A DNA stretch of 64,000 nucleotides, taken from NCBI RefSeq assembly GCF_051900535.1, contig NZ_JBHZGI010000001.1, forward strand, positions 186,001 to 250,000. Reading direction: 5' to 3'. A model generated the notes under the pieces. It did no database searches, had not been told where the DNA came from, and saw only the letters and a list, made by a program, of their open reading frames with translations. Shown piece by piece: positions 16,435 to 25,888 of the stretch; positions within the stretch are counted from its first letter, which is position 1, and the number at the start of each line of letters is the position of its first letter. The position numbers were made by a program, and so were the translations under genes. The DNA is from Frateuria_A sp051900535 (GTDB taxonomy: Bacteria > Pseudomonadota > Gammaproteobacteria > Xanthomonadales > Rhodanobacteraceae).

Positions 16435-17805
16435 ATGAAGGGCTTTCTTCCATCGAGGACCCGGCGCTACGCCGACCGCGGCGATGCCGGCCGCCAATTG
16501 GCCACGGCGTTGGACAGTTACCGCGGCCAGCGCCCATTGGTACTGGCCATTCCACGCGGAGGCGTGCCGATCGGGCGCATCGTTGCCGACGCGCTGGACG
16601 GCGACCTCGACGTGATGCTGGTGCGCAAGCTCGGTTCGCCCATCAACTGCGAGGTTGCCATCGGCGCCGTCGACGAGCAGGGACGCGTCCAGCTCACGGC
16701 CCGCTCCGAGATGGTCGGCGCGGGCATGAACTACGTGCGCGCCGAGGCGGCCCGGCAGCTGGCGGTGATCCGCAAGCGCCGCGCCTGCTACAGCCCGAAT
16801 GCGCATCCGGCCGATCCGACCGGCCGCGTGGTGATCGTGGTCGATGACGGTCTGGCGACCGGCGCGACCATGCGCGCGGCGCTGCACGCCCTGCGCCAGC
16901 ATCATCCGGCCGCGCTGGTGGCGGCCGTGCCGGTGGCGGCGCCGGACAGCCTGCAGAGCCTGGAGGACCTGGCCGACGATGTCGTGTGCCTGCACGCGCC
17001 GGCGCATTTCCGGGCGGTCGGTGCCTTCTACGAGGACTTCCATCCGGTCGATGACACGGAGGTGATGCGGCTGCTGTCGGCCCCGCCCAGGGCCGCCGCC
17101 GGGTTGCCTGTGGCCGAACCGGTCACGTTCGACCTGCCGGATGCGTGCCTGCCCGGCGACCTGGCGATGCCGCCGCATGCGCGCGGCCTGGTGATCTTCG
17201 CCCACGGCAGCGGCGCCGACCGTGATAGCCCGCGCGACCGCCGCCTCGCGCAGTTCCTCCAGCAGGCGGGGATGGGCACGTTGCTATTCAACCTGCTGAC
17301 GCCGGAAGAGGAGCTGTCGCGCGCCGCGGTCTTCGACATCGCGACGCTCGCCTGCCGGCTCGCCTCGGTGGTGGCGAAGGTGCGGGTCGATCCGGCACTC
17401 GGCCAGTTGCCGCTGGGATTGTTCGGCGCCGGTACCGGCGCCGCTGCGGCGCTTGTCGTCGCGGCGCAGCGGCCGCGCGACATCGTCGCGGTGGTCCTGC
17501 GCAGCGGGCGACCCGACTTGGCCGGAGCGGGCACATTGGCCCGCGTGACCGCACCGACCCTGCTGGTCGTCGCCGGCGAAGACCGCCAGGTGCTCTCGCT
17601 CAATCGCGCCGCGCAGCGCCGCATACCCGGCAAGAACGAACTGGCCGTGGTGCCCGGAGCGACCCACCTGTTCAAGGAGCCCGGCACCCTCGAGGCCGCC
17701 TCGAAGCTCGCCCGCGACTGGTTCGCCCGCTGGCTGGGCGCCCGCGCCCGCCCACCGCGCCGGAAGCCGACGGGCGGACGGTATACGGATCGCCTGGCCG
17801 GCTAG
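16435..17805 (+). CDS. Phosphoribosyltransferase-alpha/beta hydrolase fusion with altered nucleophile
   Basis: Residues about 5-215 form a type-I phosphoribosyltransferase (PRPP loop VIVVDDGLATGATM). Residues about 225-440 form a dienelactone-hydrolase-like alpha/beta fold. In relatives the nucleophile elbow reads GASTG; here it is GAGTG, so the expected catalytic Ser333 is Gly (GGT codon at 17431-17433, one base from AGT). The acid (AGEDRQV) and His (GATHLF) of the triad are still present. The hydrolase half is therefore probably inactive or uses another residue. This fusion family is common in hypoxia/dormancy regulons. It carries GGGAG upstream and no Fnr-type box of its own. Confidence 0.85.
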   Translation: MKGFLPSRTRRYADRGDAGRQLATALDSYRGQRPLVLAIPRGGVPIGRIVADALDGDLDVMLVRKLGSPINCEVAIGAVDEQGRVQLTARSEMVGAGMNYVRAEAARQLAVIRKRRACYSPNAHPADPTGRVVIVVDDGLATGATMRAALHALRQHHPAALVAAVPVAAPDSLQSLEDLADDVVCLHAPAHFRAVGAFYEDFHPVDDTEVMRLLSAPPRAAAGLPVAEPVTFDLPDACLPGDLAMPPHARGLVIFAHGSGADRDSPRDRRLAQFLQQAGMGTLLFNLLTPEEELSRAAVFDIATLACRLASVVAKVRVDPALGQLPLGLFGAGTGAAAALVVAAQRPRDIVAVVLRSGRPDLAGAGTLARVTAPTLLVVAGEDRQVLSLNRAAQRRIPGKNELAVVPGATHLFKEPGTLEAASKLARDWFARWLGARARPPRRKPTGGRYTDRLAG

Positions 17806-17900
17806 GCGCAGCGAAGCCGGCGCCGCTCTTCGCTGAAGCAGACATGCGAGCCATGGATGCCGCATGGTCCCGGGCGCGCCGCCTCTTTGCCCAACTACCG

Positions 17901-18574
<674 letters not shown>

Positions 18575-18575
<1 letters not shown>

Positions 18576-19822
18576 CAGGTGCCACCGCGCAGCACGTCGA
18601 CCGGCTCGACCTTGGCCGCGCGCCGCGCCGGCAGGTAGGCCGCGATCATCGCCGCGAGCATGGCCACGCCGCCGGCCAGGACGAACTGGAACAGGCTCCA
18701 GTCGATCGCCAGGTAGTTGACGTCGGTGCTGCCGGGGACGCGGAAGTGGATGCGCATCAGCCCGGCCATCAGCCCGCAGCCCAGCCCGATGCCGAACACG
18801 TTGCCGACCGCGCCGATCAGCGCGCCCTGGGCGAGGAACATGCCCTCGATGTCGCGCGCCTGGAAACCCATCGCGCGCAGGATGGCGATGTCGCGCTGCT
18901 TCTCCAGCACCACGGTGGAGATGACGTTGTAGATGCCGAACGCGGCCACCACCAGCACCGCGCCGACCACCGCGTACATGATCACGCTGCGGATCGCCAG
19001 CGCGCTCATCAGGTCCTCGGAGCGCTCCTGCCAGGACACCGTCTTGTAGCGCACGCGCGCCTCGATACGTGCCGCCTCGGTGCGCGCCGCGTTGGGATCG
19101 GCCAGCCGGATCACGATGGTGTTGATGCGGTTGGGCCGGTCGAGCATCGACTGCACGCGCTTGAGCGCGACGAAGGCCTGCCCGGCGTCGAAGTCCGATC
19201 GCCCGGTGTGGAACAGGCCGATGATCTTGAACGTGCGCACCTGGCCGGTGGTGCTGGCCACGCGCAGGTTGTTGCCCATGGCCAGGCTCATCCGCCGCGC
19301 CAGTTCGTCACCGATGACGATGCCGTTGGGATTGGCCTCCAGTTCGTCCAGCGAGCCCTGCACCATGTAGCGGCGGATGGTGGAAACCTGCGCGTACTCG
19401 CTGGCGACGATGCCGTACAGGCCGATCGCGCGGTCCTTGCCGGCAAAGCTCGCCAGCGCCTGGCCGCTCAGCACCGCCGATGCGCGCAGGCCCGGCGTGC
19501 GCCGCAGGAAATCCAGGATCTGCGGATAGCCGCGGATGCCACGCGTCTCGGTCTGCGGGACCAGGTGATGCAGCTGCACGGCAGCGTCCGGGAACAGCTG
19601 GCTCACCGGCTGCAGGGTCGGGTTGCGGTATTCGTCCTCGATGGTGATGTGCGGCGCGTTGTCCACCAGGCGGTGGATGATGTCCTGCTCCGAGCCGCGC
19701 ATCATCGCGGAGATCGACAGGAAGAAGGACACGCCCAGCACCACCCCCAGCAGCGAGACGATGCTTTGCCGCCTGCGTGCGAGCAGGTGGCGTGCGGCAA
19801 CGTCCACGAGCAAGCGGATCAT
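18575..19822 (-). CDS. FtsX/MacB-type ABC permease
   Basis: This 415-residue protein has one N-terminal helix (about 22-42), a long periplasmic MacB-PCD-like domain, and three C-terminal helices ending in PARRAAKVEPVDVLRG, a hallmark of the FtsX family. Such permeases use mechanotransmission to push periplasmic substrates through a tripartite conduit. Its 4-base overlap with the adaptor gene (19819-19822) shows a tight operon. Substrate unknown. Confidence 0.9.
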
Positions 19823-20901
19823 CGGCCGGCTCCGTTATCCACCGCACGCACCTTCGCGTTGGCGCGAAAGTCTTCCGCCGGCGTCGCGACGACTGCCTCG
19901 TCGCCGGACAAGCCCGACGTGATCTCGACCTGACGCTCGCCGCGGATCCCGATGCCGACCCGCCGCGGCTGCAGCCGTCCATCGCGCACGACCCACACCT
20001 GGTCGCCGGCCAGCGCGCCATCGGGCAGCAGCAGCGCGCGCTCGTGGCGGCGCACGATGATGTTGACCTCCGCGGTCATGCCCACCTGCAACGGCGTGCG
20101 GCCCACGAACGCGATCCGCACACGGTAGCTGCGGCCGGTCGGATCGCCCTTGGGCGTGATGCCGTGCACCCGGCCCTGGAACACCTGGCCGGGTAAGGCG
20201 TCGGCGCGGATCAGCACCGCCTGCCCGGATGCCACCCGCGCGATGTCTTCCTCGTCGACGTCGGCGGTCACCCGCGGCGGCGAATCGACGGCCAGCCAGA
20301 ACACCGTGCTCCCCGGCGTCATCAACTGGCCGATCTCGCCGTCGCGACGGATCACCATGCCCGCCGTCGGCGCCAGCAACCGGGCGTACCGCAACTCGGC
20401 GGCAGCGCGGCCGGCGGCCGATCGCGCCGACAGCCAGTCCGAATGCGCCTTGTCGTACTGCGTGCGCGCGATGACGCCGCGCGGGAGCAGGGCGGCGTAG
20501 CGGCGGTACTCGGCGTGCGCGAAGGCTTCCTGCGAACGCAGCTGGGCGAGGTTGCTGGCCAGGTCCGTGTCCTCGAGCCTGGCCAGTTGCTGGCCGGCGC
20601 GCACGCGGTCGCCCTCGTCGACGTCCAGTTCTGCCAGCCGTGCGGTGATGCGCGCGGCGATCGGCAGCATGATGGTCGGCTCCACCGTGCCGGTCGCGTA
20701 GACCGCCTCGATCGCCGTGCCGCGGTGCGCATGCACCACGTCCACCCGCGGGGGAAGCATCCGCCAGGTCGCGACCGCGATGATCGCGAGGACGAGCGCG
20801 ACACTGACGACCCATGCAAGCACATGGCGGTGTCGCGCCGGGCGCGGCGACACGGCGCGGACGGCCGCTGCCGGTGGGGCATGGGGTGCATCGTTTGGCA
20901 T
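19819..20901 (-). CDS. HlyD/MacA-type periplasmic adaptor
   Basis: This 360-residue adaptor has an N-terminal membrane anchor (about 27-50, LAWVVSVALVLAIIAVATW), a lipoyl/hairpin region and beta-barrel domains. The ATG at 20901 (MPNDAPHAPP, GGAG 10 bases upstream) is chosen over an upstream in-frame ATG at 20946. With the downstream permease and ATPase it forms a MacAB-like exporter; no outer-membrane channel is encoded here. An Fnr-type box with a well-placed -10 element faces it, so this exporter probably belongs to the low-oxygen regulon. Confidence 0.88.
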   Translation of the reverse strand: MPNDAPHAPPAAAVRAVSPRPARHRHVLAWVVSVALVLAIIAVATWRMLPPRVDVVHAHRGTAIEAVYATGTVEPTIMLPIAARITARLAELDVDEGDRVRAGQQLARLEDTDLASNLAQLRSQEAFAHAEYRRYAALLPRGVIARTQYDKAHSDWLSARSAAGRAAAELRYARLLAPTAGMVIRRDGEIGQLMTPGSTVFWLAVDSPPRVTADVDEEDIARVASGQAVLIRADALPGQVFQGRVHGITPKGDPTGRSYRVRIAFVGRTPLQVGMTAEVNIIVRRHERALLLPDGALAGDQVWVVRDGRLQPRRVGIGIRGERQVEITSGLSGDEAVVATPAEDFRANAKVRAVDNGAGR

Positions 20902-20990
20902 GCGGCAGGCTCCGGCGAACCGGTGCGGGGGCCCTTCCGAGCGCACCGAACCGTTCGCTGCGGAGCATAGGTCTGCGCCGTCCCGCGACT

Positions 20991-21004
20991 TTGATGCACG
21001 TCAA
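20991..21004 (-). promoter_or_regulatory. Fnr/Dnr-type box for the MacAB-like exporter
   Basis: The plus strand reads TTGAT-GCAC-GTCAA. On the minus strand, exactly 20 bases later, is CTATGCT (-10-like TATGCT, 20969-20964). It is 89 bases before the adaptor start, implying a leader of about 55 bases. Confidence 0.75.
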
Positions 21005-21049
21005 CGGCACGGCCGCGCGCCGCTCGACCGTGCATGAGGCGTCCGGGGT

Positions 21050-21063
21050 TTGACGTCGATCAA
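21050..21063 (+). promoter_or_regulatory. Fnr/Dnr-type box upstream of hsp20
   Basis: TTGAC-GTCG-ATCAA is followed exactly 20 bases later by GTAGCGT (-10-like TAGCGT, 21085-21090). It lies 87 bases before the Hsp20 start. It and the exporter box form a divergent pair. Confidence 0.77.
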
Positions 21064-21150
21064 TTCCCCTCCGGCGGCGCGGCGTAGCGTCGACGCTGGC
21101 CCCGGGGGCGCACCTTCGGGCTTCCCCAAATCGATCGGAGACTTGCCATC

Positions 21151-21594
21151 ATGACCATGCTTACCCGCTGGAATCCGTTGAAGCCGCTGTCGCGGACCGA
21201 ACCGAACGACTTCGACGACCTGTTCCGCAACTTCGGGCTGCGCGCCATGTTCAGGGACCTGGAAGTGGCGCCGGAAATCCGGGTCGATGTCAGCGAGAAC
21301 GACGAAGCCTACGACATTCAGGCGGACGTTCCGGGCGTGCGCAAGGAAGACATCGACATCACCATCGACGGCAACCAGGTGTCGATCACCGCCGAAGCCA
21401 AGCGCGAGTCGGAGAAGAAGAACGGCCACCGAGAGGTGTGTACCGAACGCTACTACGGCCAGGTCTTCCGCTCGTTCAGCCTGCCGACCGACGTCGATGA
21501 CGCCAAGGCGCAGGCCCGTTACGAGAACGGCGTGCTGAGCCTGCACTTGCCCAAGAAGGGGAACGGCCAGCAGCGCCGCATCAAGGTCGGCTGA
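21151..21594 (+). CDS. Small heat shock protein Hsp20/alpha-crystallin
   Basis: This 147-residue protein has an alpha-crystallin domain at about 40-135 (EIRVDVSENDEAYDIQADVP, YENGVLSLHLPK) with the usual short N-terminal arm and a C-terminal IKV anchor. It is an ATP-independent holdase. The start at 21151 follows CGGAG. Fnr-type rather than sigma-32-type control is suggested by the upstream box; I saw no heat-shock promoter or ROSE-type thermometer. It is followed by 172 bases without a recognisable gene before the convergent glucan phosphorylase. Confidence 0.93.
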   Translation: MTMLTRWNPLKPLSRTEPNDFDDLFRNFGLRAMFRDLEVAPEIRVDVSENDEAYDIQADVPGVRKEDIDITIDGNQVSITAEAKRESEKKNGHREVCTERYYGQVFRSFSLPTDVDDAKAQARYENGVLSLHLPKKGNGQQRRIKVG

Positions 21595-21766
21595 AGTCGA
21601 TCGCACGCGCCGCCAATGCGATCGCTTGCAGGAGCGCACCCATGCGAGACCGCCCGGAGCGCCAGGCCTTTCGCGCATCGGATGCGTTCCTGCCCCCTCG
21701 CGTGCCAGCACGCGCATGAGCCCGGAAGGGACGATATGTCCATCGCTCCCGAGTGGTGCAGGCCCG

Positions 21767-23542
21767 TCAGCGCATCGTTCCGCGCAGCGCCGATCCGCGG
21801 TGCTGCAGGTAGGCCTCGGCGGCATAGCGGCGCATCATCCGGTGCGCGTTGAAGTAACTGGCGAGCTTGGCCACCGATTGCTTCATCATCGCGACCCAGC
21901 CGGCGCGGTCGCGGTGGTAGAGCGGCAGCACGAGCTGCTCCAGGCAGTCGTAGAGCTTTCCGCTCGCGCTCGCGTCGTCGTGCGCCTCGCCCAGCGACCA
22001 GCCGGTGACGCCGTCGATGCAACCCTCGATCCACCAGCCGTCCAACACGCTGAGATTGAGCACGCCATTGGCCGCGGCCTTCATGCCGCTGGTGCCCGAC
22101 GCCTCCAGCGGCGGCAGCGGCGTGTTGAGCCAGATGTCGCACCCTGCCACCAGCGCCCTTGCCGCGGCAAGGTCGTAGTCGGGCAGGAACACCAGCCGGA
22201 TCTGCGGCGCCAGTTCGCGTGCCAGCGCATGAAGCCGGCGCACCAGCGCCTTGCCAGCCGCGTCGCGCGGATGCGCCTTGCCCGCCACGATCACCTGGAA
22301 GGGCGATGCCGCGTGGATAGCGCGCAGCCGTCCCAGGTCGGTGAACAGCAATGCCGGCCGCTTGTAGGCGGTCATGCGGCGCGCGAAGCCCAGGATCGGC
22401 CACCGGGTATCCAGCGTCACGCCGGTGCGGTCGGCCAGGAAGGCGATCAGGTCGGCGCGCGCCCGTTCGTGGGCCTGCCATACGTCGGCGTCGGGCAACT
22501 GGTCGAACCGTGCCAGCGTCTCCGGATCGTGGACCCAGGAGCCGGAGCAGCGGTGGTAAAGCGCGGCGAACGCCGGATGCACCCAGTCCGGCAGATACAC
22601 CCCATTTGTCACCGCGTGAACTTCATACCCCGGGAACATGCGCGTGGTCACCTCGGCATGGCGCACCGCGACGCCGTTGATGAAGCCGGCCAGGTTGAGC
22701 GCGAGCTGGGTGAGGTTGAGTACGGCGGTACCGGCCAGCAGGCCTACCTGCGCGCTTTGGAGGTAGCCCGGCAGCAGGCGTTCGTACAGCGCGTAAGGGA
22801 AACGATCGTGGCCGGCGTCGACCGGCGTGTGCGTGGTGAAGACGCAGGACCTGCGTACCGGACCGGCATCGAAGCGCAGTTCGCCCGGTCCCACCGTGTC
22901 CGGCGGCAACGGATTACGGCGCAGCAGTTCCAGGCCGAGCAGCGCGGCGTGCCCTTCGTTGAGGTGATAGGTGGCGATCTCGAAGCCCAGCGCGTGAAGC
23001 ACGCGCACGCCGGCGATGCCGAGCACGATCTCCTGCTTGAGCCGGTACGTCGCATCGCCGCCGTAGAGCGCATCGGTGATGCAGCGGTCTTCAGGTGCGT
23101 TCTCCGGCAGGTCGGTGTCGAGCAGCAGCACCGGTAGCGCGTGGCCGAGGCGGCCCTGCAACCGGTACAGCCATGGCCTCACCCATACCTCCCGGCATTC
23201 GATCAGCACGGCGACCTTGGCGCGCAGCGGGCGGGCGAAGGCCTCCGGCGTCCATGGATCGGCCGACTCCAGCTGGTTGCCCTGCGCATCGAACGACTGG
23301 CGCAGGTACCCCTGGCGCGAGGCCAGGGTGACAAACACCATCGGCAGTTCAAGGTCGGCCGCCGCCCGGGCGGTGTCGCCTGCGAGCACGCCGAGGCCGC
23401 CGGCGTACGTGTGCATGCCGGGCTCCAGCGCGATCTCCATCGAGAAGTAGGCGATGTGGGTGCGCGGCAAGTAGGAACCGATGGCGGCGACGGCCACGGA
23501 CGCCTTGGCCGCGCCGGCCGCGCCGGGCACGTCAGGGCTCAC
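21767..23542 (-). CDS. Short-type alpha-glucan phosphorylase (GT35)
   Basis: This 591-residue protein is shorter than E. coli GlgP/MalP (about 800). The PLP lysine Lys488 lies in EASGTSGMKAAANG, and the glucan-binding region YHLNEGHAAL is present. It would release glucose-1-phosphate from glycogen or maltodextrin, which saves one ATP per glucose during fermentation or stasis. The GTG start at 23542 overlaps the stop of the CBS gene (GTGA), indicating translational coupling; in-frame codons further upstream would overlap the CBS gene by over 100 bases and are rejected. Confidence 0.87.
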   Translation of the reverse strand: MSPDVPGAAGAAKASVAVAAIGSYLPRTHIAYFSMEIALEPGMHTYAGGLGVLAGDTARAAADLELPMVFVTLASRQGYLRQSFDAQGNQLESADPWTPEAFARPLRAKVAVLIECREVWVRPWLYRLQGRLGHALPVLLLDTDLPENAPEDRCITDALYGGDATYRLKQEIVLGIAGVRVLHALGFEIATYHLNEGHAALLGLELLRRNPLPPDTVGPGELRFDAGPVRRSCVFTTHTPVDAGHDRFPYALYERLLPGYLQSAQVGLLAGTAVLNLTQLALNLAGFINGVAVRHAEVTTRMFPGYEVHAVTNGVYLPDWVHPAFAALYHRCSGSWVHDPETLARFDQLPDADVWQAHERARADLIAFLADRTGVTLDTRWPILGFARRMTAYKRPALLFTDLGRLRAIHAASPFQVIVAGKAHPRDAAGKALVRRLHALARELAPQIRLVFLPDYDLAAARALVAGCDIWLNTPLPPLEASGTSGMKAAANGVLNLSVLDGWWIEGCIDGVTGWSLGEAHDDASASGKLYDCLEQLVLPLYHRDRAGWVAMMKQSVAKLASYFNAHRMMRRYAAEAYLQHRGSALRGTMR

Positions 23543-23988
23543 GGACGCGCTTCCATCTCGCGCACCTGGCCGCGGGTCAACGCCCGGCTCATCGTTTCCA
23601 GGCAGGTGCCCAGCGCGCCGTAGATGTCGTCCAGGCTGAGCAGCCCGCACAGGCCACCCTTGGCGTTGAGCACCGGCAGGCGCCGGACGCCGTAGGTGCG
23701 CATGCGCGCCACCACGTCGAGCAGATGCTCATCCTGCGAACAGGTGACCGGCTCGCGGCTCATCACATCGTCGACGCGCAACTGACGGCAGGGCGCTTCG
23801 GTGGCGACCACTTCCAGCACGATGTCGCGATCGGTCAGCATGCCGACCGGGATGCGTTCGCCGTTGGGTTGCTCCACCACCACCAGCGCGCCCACGTGCC
23901 GCGTGCGCATCAACCGCGCCGCATCCACCACGGTCGCGGCCGGGCCGATCGAAACCACCTCGTGCGTGCATATCTCGTGGACCTGCAT
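23539..23988 (-). CDS. CBS-pair domain protein
   Basis: This 149-residue protein holds two CBS motifs (GMLTDRDIVLEV and GLLSLDDIYGAL). Coupling by a 4-base overlap to the glucan phosphorylase suggests it senses adenylate charge and may tune glycogen breakdown; that is inference. The ATG at 23988 (MQVHEICTHEVV) is preferred over an ATG at 24072, which would lie beyond the Fnr-type box. The box-to-start distance is 52 bases. Confidence 0.87.
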   Translation of the reverse strand: MQVHEICTHEVVSIGPAATVVDAARLMRTRHVGALVVVEQPNGERIPVGMLTDRDIVLEVVATEAPCRQLRVDDVMSREPVTCSQDEHLLDVVARMRTYGVRRLPVLNAKGGLCGLLSLDDIYGALGTCLETMSRALTRGQVREMEARP

Positions 23989-24040
23989 GGCGGGCTCCCG
24001 TGGCTTCCGTGAAGCGTGTGACGGCGCGCTGCCGGGACAC

Positions 24041-24054
24041 TTGATCTCGGTCAA
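24041..24054 (-). promoter_or_regulatory. Fnr/Dnr-type box for the CBS-glucan phosphorylase operon
   Basis: The plus strand reads TTGAT-CTCG-GTCAA. It lies 52 bases before the start at 23988, within the tight spacing class. Confidence 0.78.
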
Positions 24055-24234
24055 CCGGCGCCCGCACGGCACGACCGCATGAGCCGCTCGCTCCGCGGCA
24101 TGGTCTGCTGCAAGCGCAGGCGATCAAGCGCGGCCCGCCAGCGCCCCATCGCATCGCGCCGCTAGGCCGTCGCTCCAGCCCGCTTGCCGCCGTCGAGTCC
24201 CTTCAGCACGCCGGGTCACGCGCCTTCCGATGGA

Positions 24235-24248
24235 TTGACGTGCGTCAA
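24235..24248 (+). promoter_or_regulatory. Dnr-type box upstream of tyrosinase
   Basis: TTGAC-GTGC-GTCAA has C/G at the inner position of both half-sites. Exactly 20 bases later is CTAGCTT (-10-like TAGCTT, 24270-24275). The start codon is 110 bases away, implying a leader of about 75 bases. Confidence 0.75.
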
Positions 24249-24358
24249 CGCCGGGTGTCGCCACCGCCCTAGCTTTCCGTTGCGCGCCGATGCGCGCGGC
24301 TAGACCGAGGGCTGCGGTGACGCTGCGCCGCCAGCCACGCACCGAAATGGAGGACACC

Positions 24359-25729
24359 ATGATCAACCGGAGACAATTCCTGCAGGCGTCGGCATCACTG
24401 GCACTGGTCCCCATGCTCCCTCGCGGGGTCATGGCGGCGACCAGCTTGCGCACGCGGCCATCGTGGCCGCAGTTCCGCGACGGTCCGCTATACCAGGCCT
24501 TTCTCGACGCGGTCGCCAAGATGCGCGCCAACCTGGACTCCACGAGACCGGGCAGCTGGGCCTACTGGACCAACGTGCACGGCACTTTCTGCCCGCACGG
24601 CAAACCCTATTTCCTTGCCTGGCATCGCGGCTTCCTCGCTCGCTTCGAGGCGCAGCTGCGCAAGGCCTCGGGCAACAGTGCGCTGGTGCTGCCCTACTGG
24701 AACTACTACGAGTATCCGGTCATGCCCGCCGAATTCCAGGACTCGAGCTCGCCGCTCTACCTGCGCAACCGCACCGGCACCGACGTTTCCGGCGCATGCA
24801 CCCTGGGCGCCTTCGATCCCAGCCTGACCTACTTCCAGCAGGGCAAACCCTACGCCTTCGAGCCGGCGGTGGAGACCGCGCCCCACAACGGCGTGCACAA
24901 CCTGATCGGCGGGACCATGGACAACATCGCCGTGTCACCGCGCGATCCGATCTTCTGGGTCCACCACGCGAACATCGACCGCCTGTGGGAGGCCTGGGTG
25001 CTGGCCGGCGACGGACGGCACATGCCCGCCAAGACGGCCAGCTACTGGTCCGGATCGTTCTCGTATGGCGCCGCGGTGTCGGGCATGAAGCGGGTCGACA
25101 CCTACGCGCCGAGCATCCTGGGCTATGGCTACGACGATACGACTCTCCCGGCGGCTCAGCCGACCGCATACGCCGCGCCGCTGCCCTCGATCCAGGACGC
25201 CTTTGCCTCGCCGCTGCCGGTGCAGGGCGCGTCGCTGGGTGGCGTGGGCGGGCTGGCGCTGGGGCAACAGTCCACGCGCGTGCGGATTCCGTTGACCACG
25301 GACGGGCGCAACCGCGTGCGCAGCCTCGCCACGGCGCAAGGGCAGGGTGCGGCGTCGCCCGGCAAGGCACTGCGCATCGTGCTCGATGGCGTCGCCCTTA
25401 CCGGTGCGGGTGCGCAGGGTGGCTATTTCTACAAGATCCTGTTGAACCTGCCGGCCGAAGGCCTGGCACAACCGGAACAAACCTACCTGGTCGGTACGTT
25501 GGGCCCCTTCGAAGTCAGCGTTGCACGCCACGCACGGATGATGGCCGGCGGCGGCATGGCCGCCATGCACGCGCCGGTGAGGATCGTGCTCCCGGCCCAG
25601 GACGTGCTCGCACGGATCTGGCCCGCGCCGCTGGACGCACTGACGCTCAGCTTCGTGCGCGTCGATGCGGCCGGCGCGCCAACGGGCGATGCGATGGTGA
25701 TCGACCGCCTCTGGGTGGAAGCCGACTGA
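24359..25729 (+). CDS. Tat-exported tyrosinase (type-3 copper protein)
   Basis: This 456-residue protein starts with a twin-arginine signal (NRRQFLQASASLALVPML), so it should fold with copper in the cytoplasm and be exported. CuA ligands are in NVHGTFCPHGKPYFLAWHR (His74, His80, His89). CuB ligands are in PHNGVH (His176, His180) and FWVHHANIDRLW (His202/203). A C-terminal beta domain (about 300-456) probably shields the active site. Tyrosinases hydroxylate phenols and oxidise catechols using O2. GGAGG at 24349-24353 fixes the start at 24359. Control by a Dnr-type box next to nirK is unexpected for an O2-using enzyme. Confidence 0.9.
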   Translation: MINRRQFLQASASLALVPMLPRGVMAATSLRTRPSWPQFRDGPLYQAFLDAVAKMRANLDSTRPGSWAYWTNVHGTFCPHGKPYFLAWHRGFLARFEAQLRKASGNSALVLPYWNYYEYPVMPAEFQDSSSPLYLRNRTGTDVSGACTLGAFDPSLTYFQQGKPYAFEPAVETAPHNGVHNLIGGTMDNIAVSPRDPIFWVHHANIDRLWEAWVLAGDGRHMPAKTASYWSGSFSYGAAVSGMKRVDTYAPSILGYGYDDTTLPAAQPTAYAAPLPSIQDAFASPLPVQGASLGGVGGLALGQQSTRVRIPLTTDGRNRVRSLATAQGQGAASPGKALRIVLDGVALTGAGAQGGYFYKILLNLPAEGLAQPEQTYLVGTLGPFEVSVARHARMMAGGGMAAMHAPVRIVLPAQDVLARIWPAPLDALTLSFVRVDAAGAPTGDAMVIDRLWVEAD

Positions 25730-25821
25730 GCCTTCCGGTCGAGTCCCGCCGGGACGCACGCGCCCCGGCGGGCGCGGTCGGTGTGGCAGGCTGACGCAGC
25801 CGCTCGTTTCCTGTGGCGCGC

Positions 25822-25835
25822 CTGACGCAAGTCAA
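25822..25835 (+). promoter_or_regulatory. Dnr-type box upstream of nirK
   Basis: CTGAC-GCAA-GTCAA differs from TTGAC-N4-GTCAA at one base. It is followed exactly 20 bases later by CTACGCT (-10-like TACGCT, 25857-25862) and ends 53 bases before the nirK start. Confidence 0.8.
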
Positions 25836-25888
25836 GCGCGGGTAAAGGCCCAAACCTACGCTGGCGCCGACACCACAGGAGACACCCC

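Larger units (their letters stand above)
23989..24358. other. 370-base divergent intergenic region without a gene
   Basis: The region separates the CBS/phosphorylase operon (minus) from tyrosinase (plus). It contains two Fnr/Dnr-type boxes, one per direction, and one good -10 element (TAGCTT, 24270-24275). I see no conserved small protein or RNA in the remainder. Confidence 0.6.
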
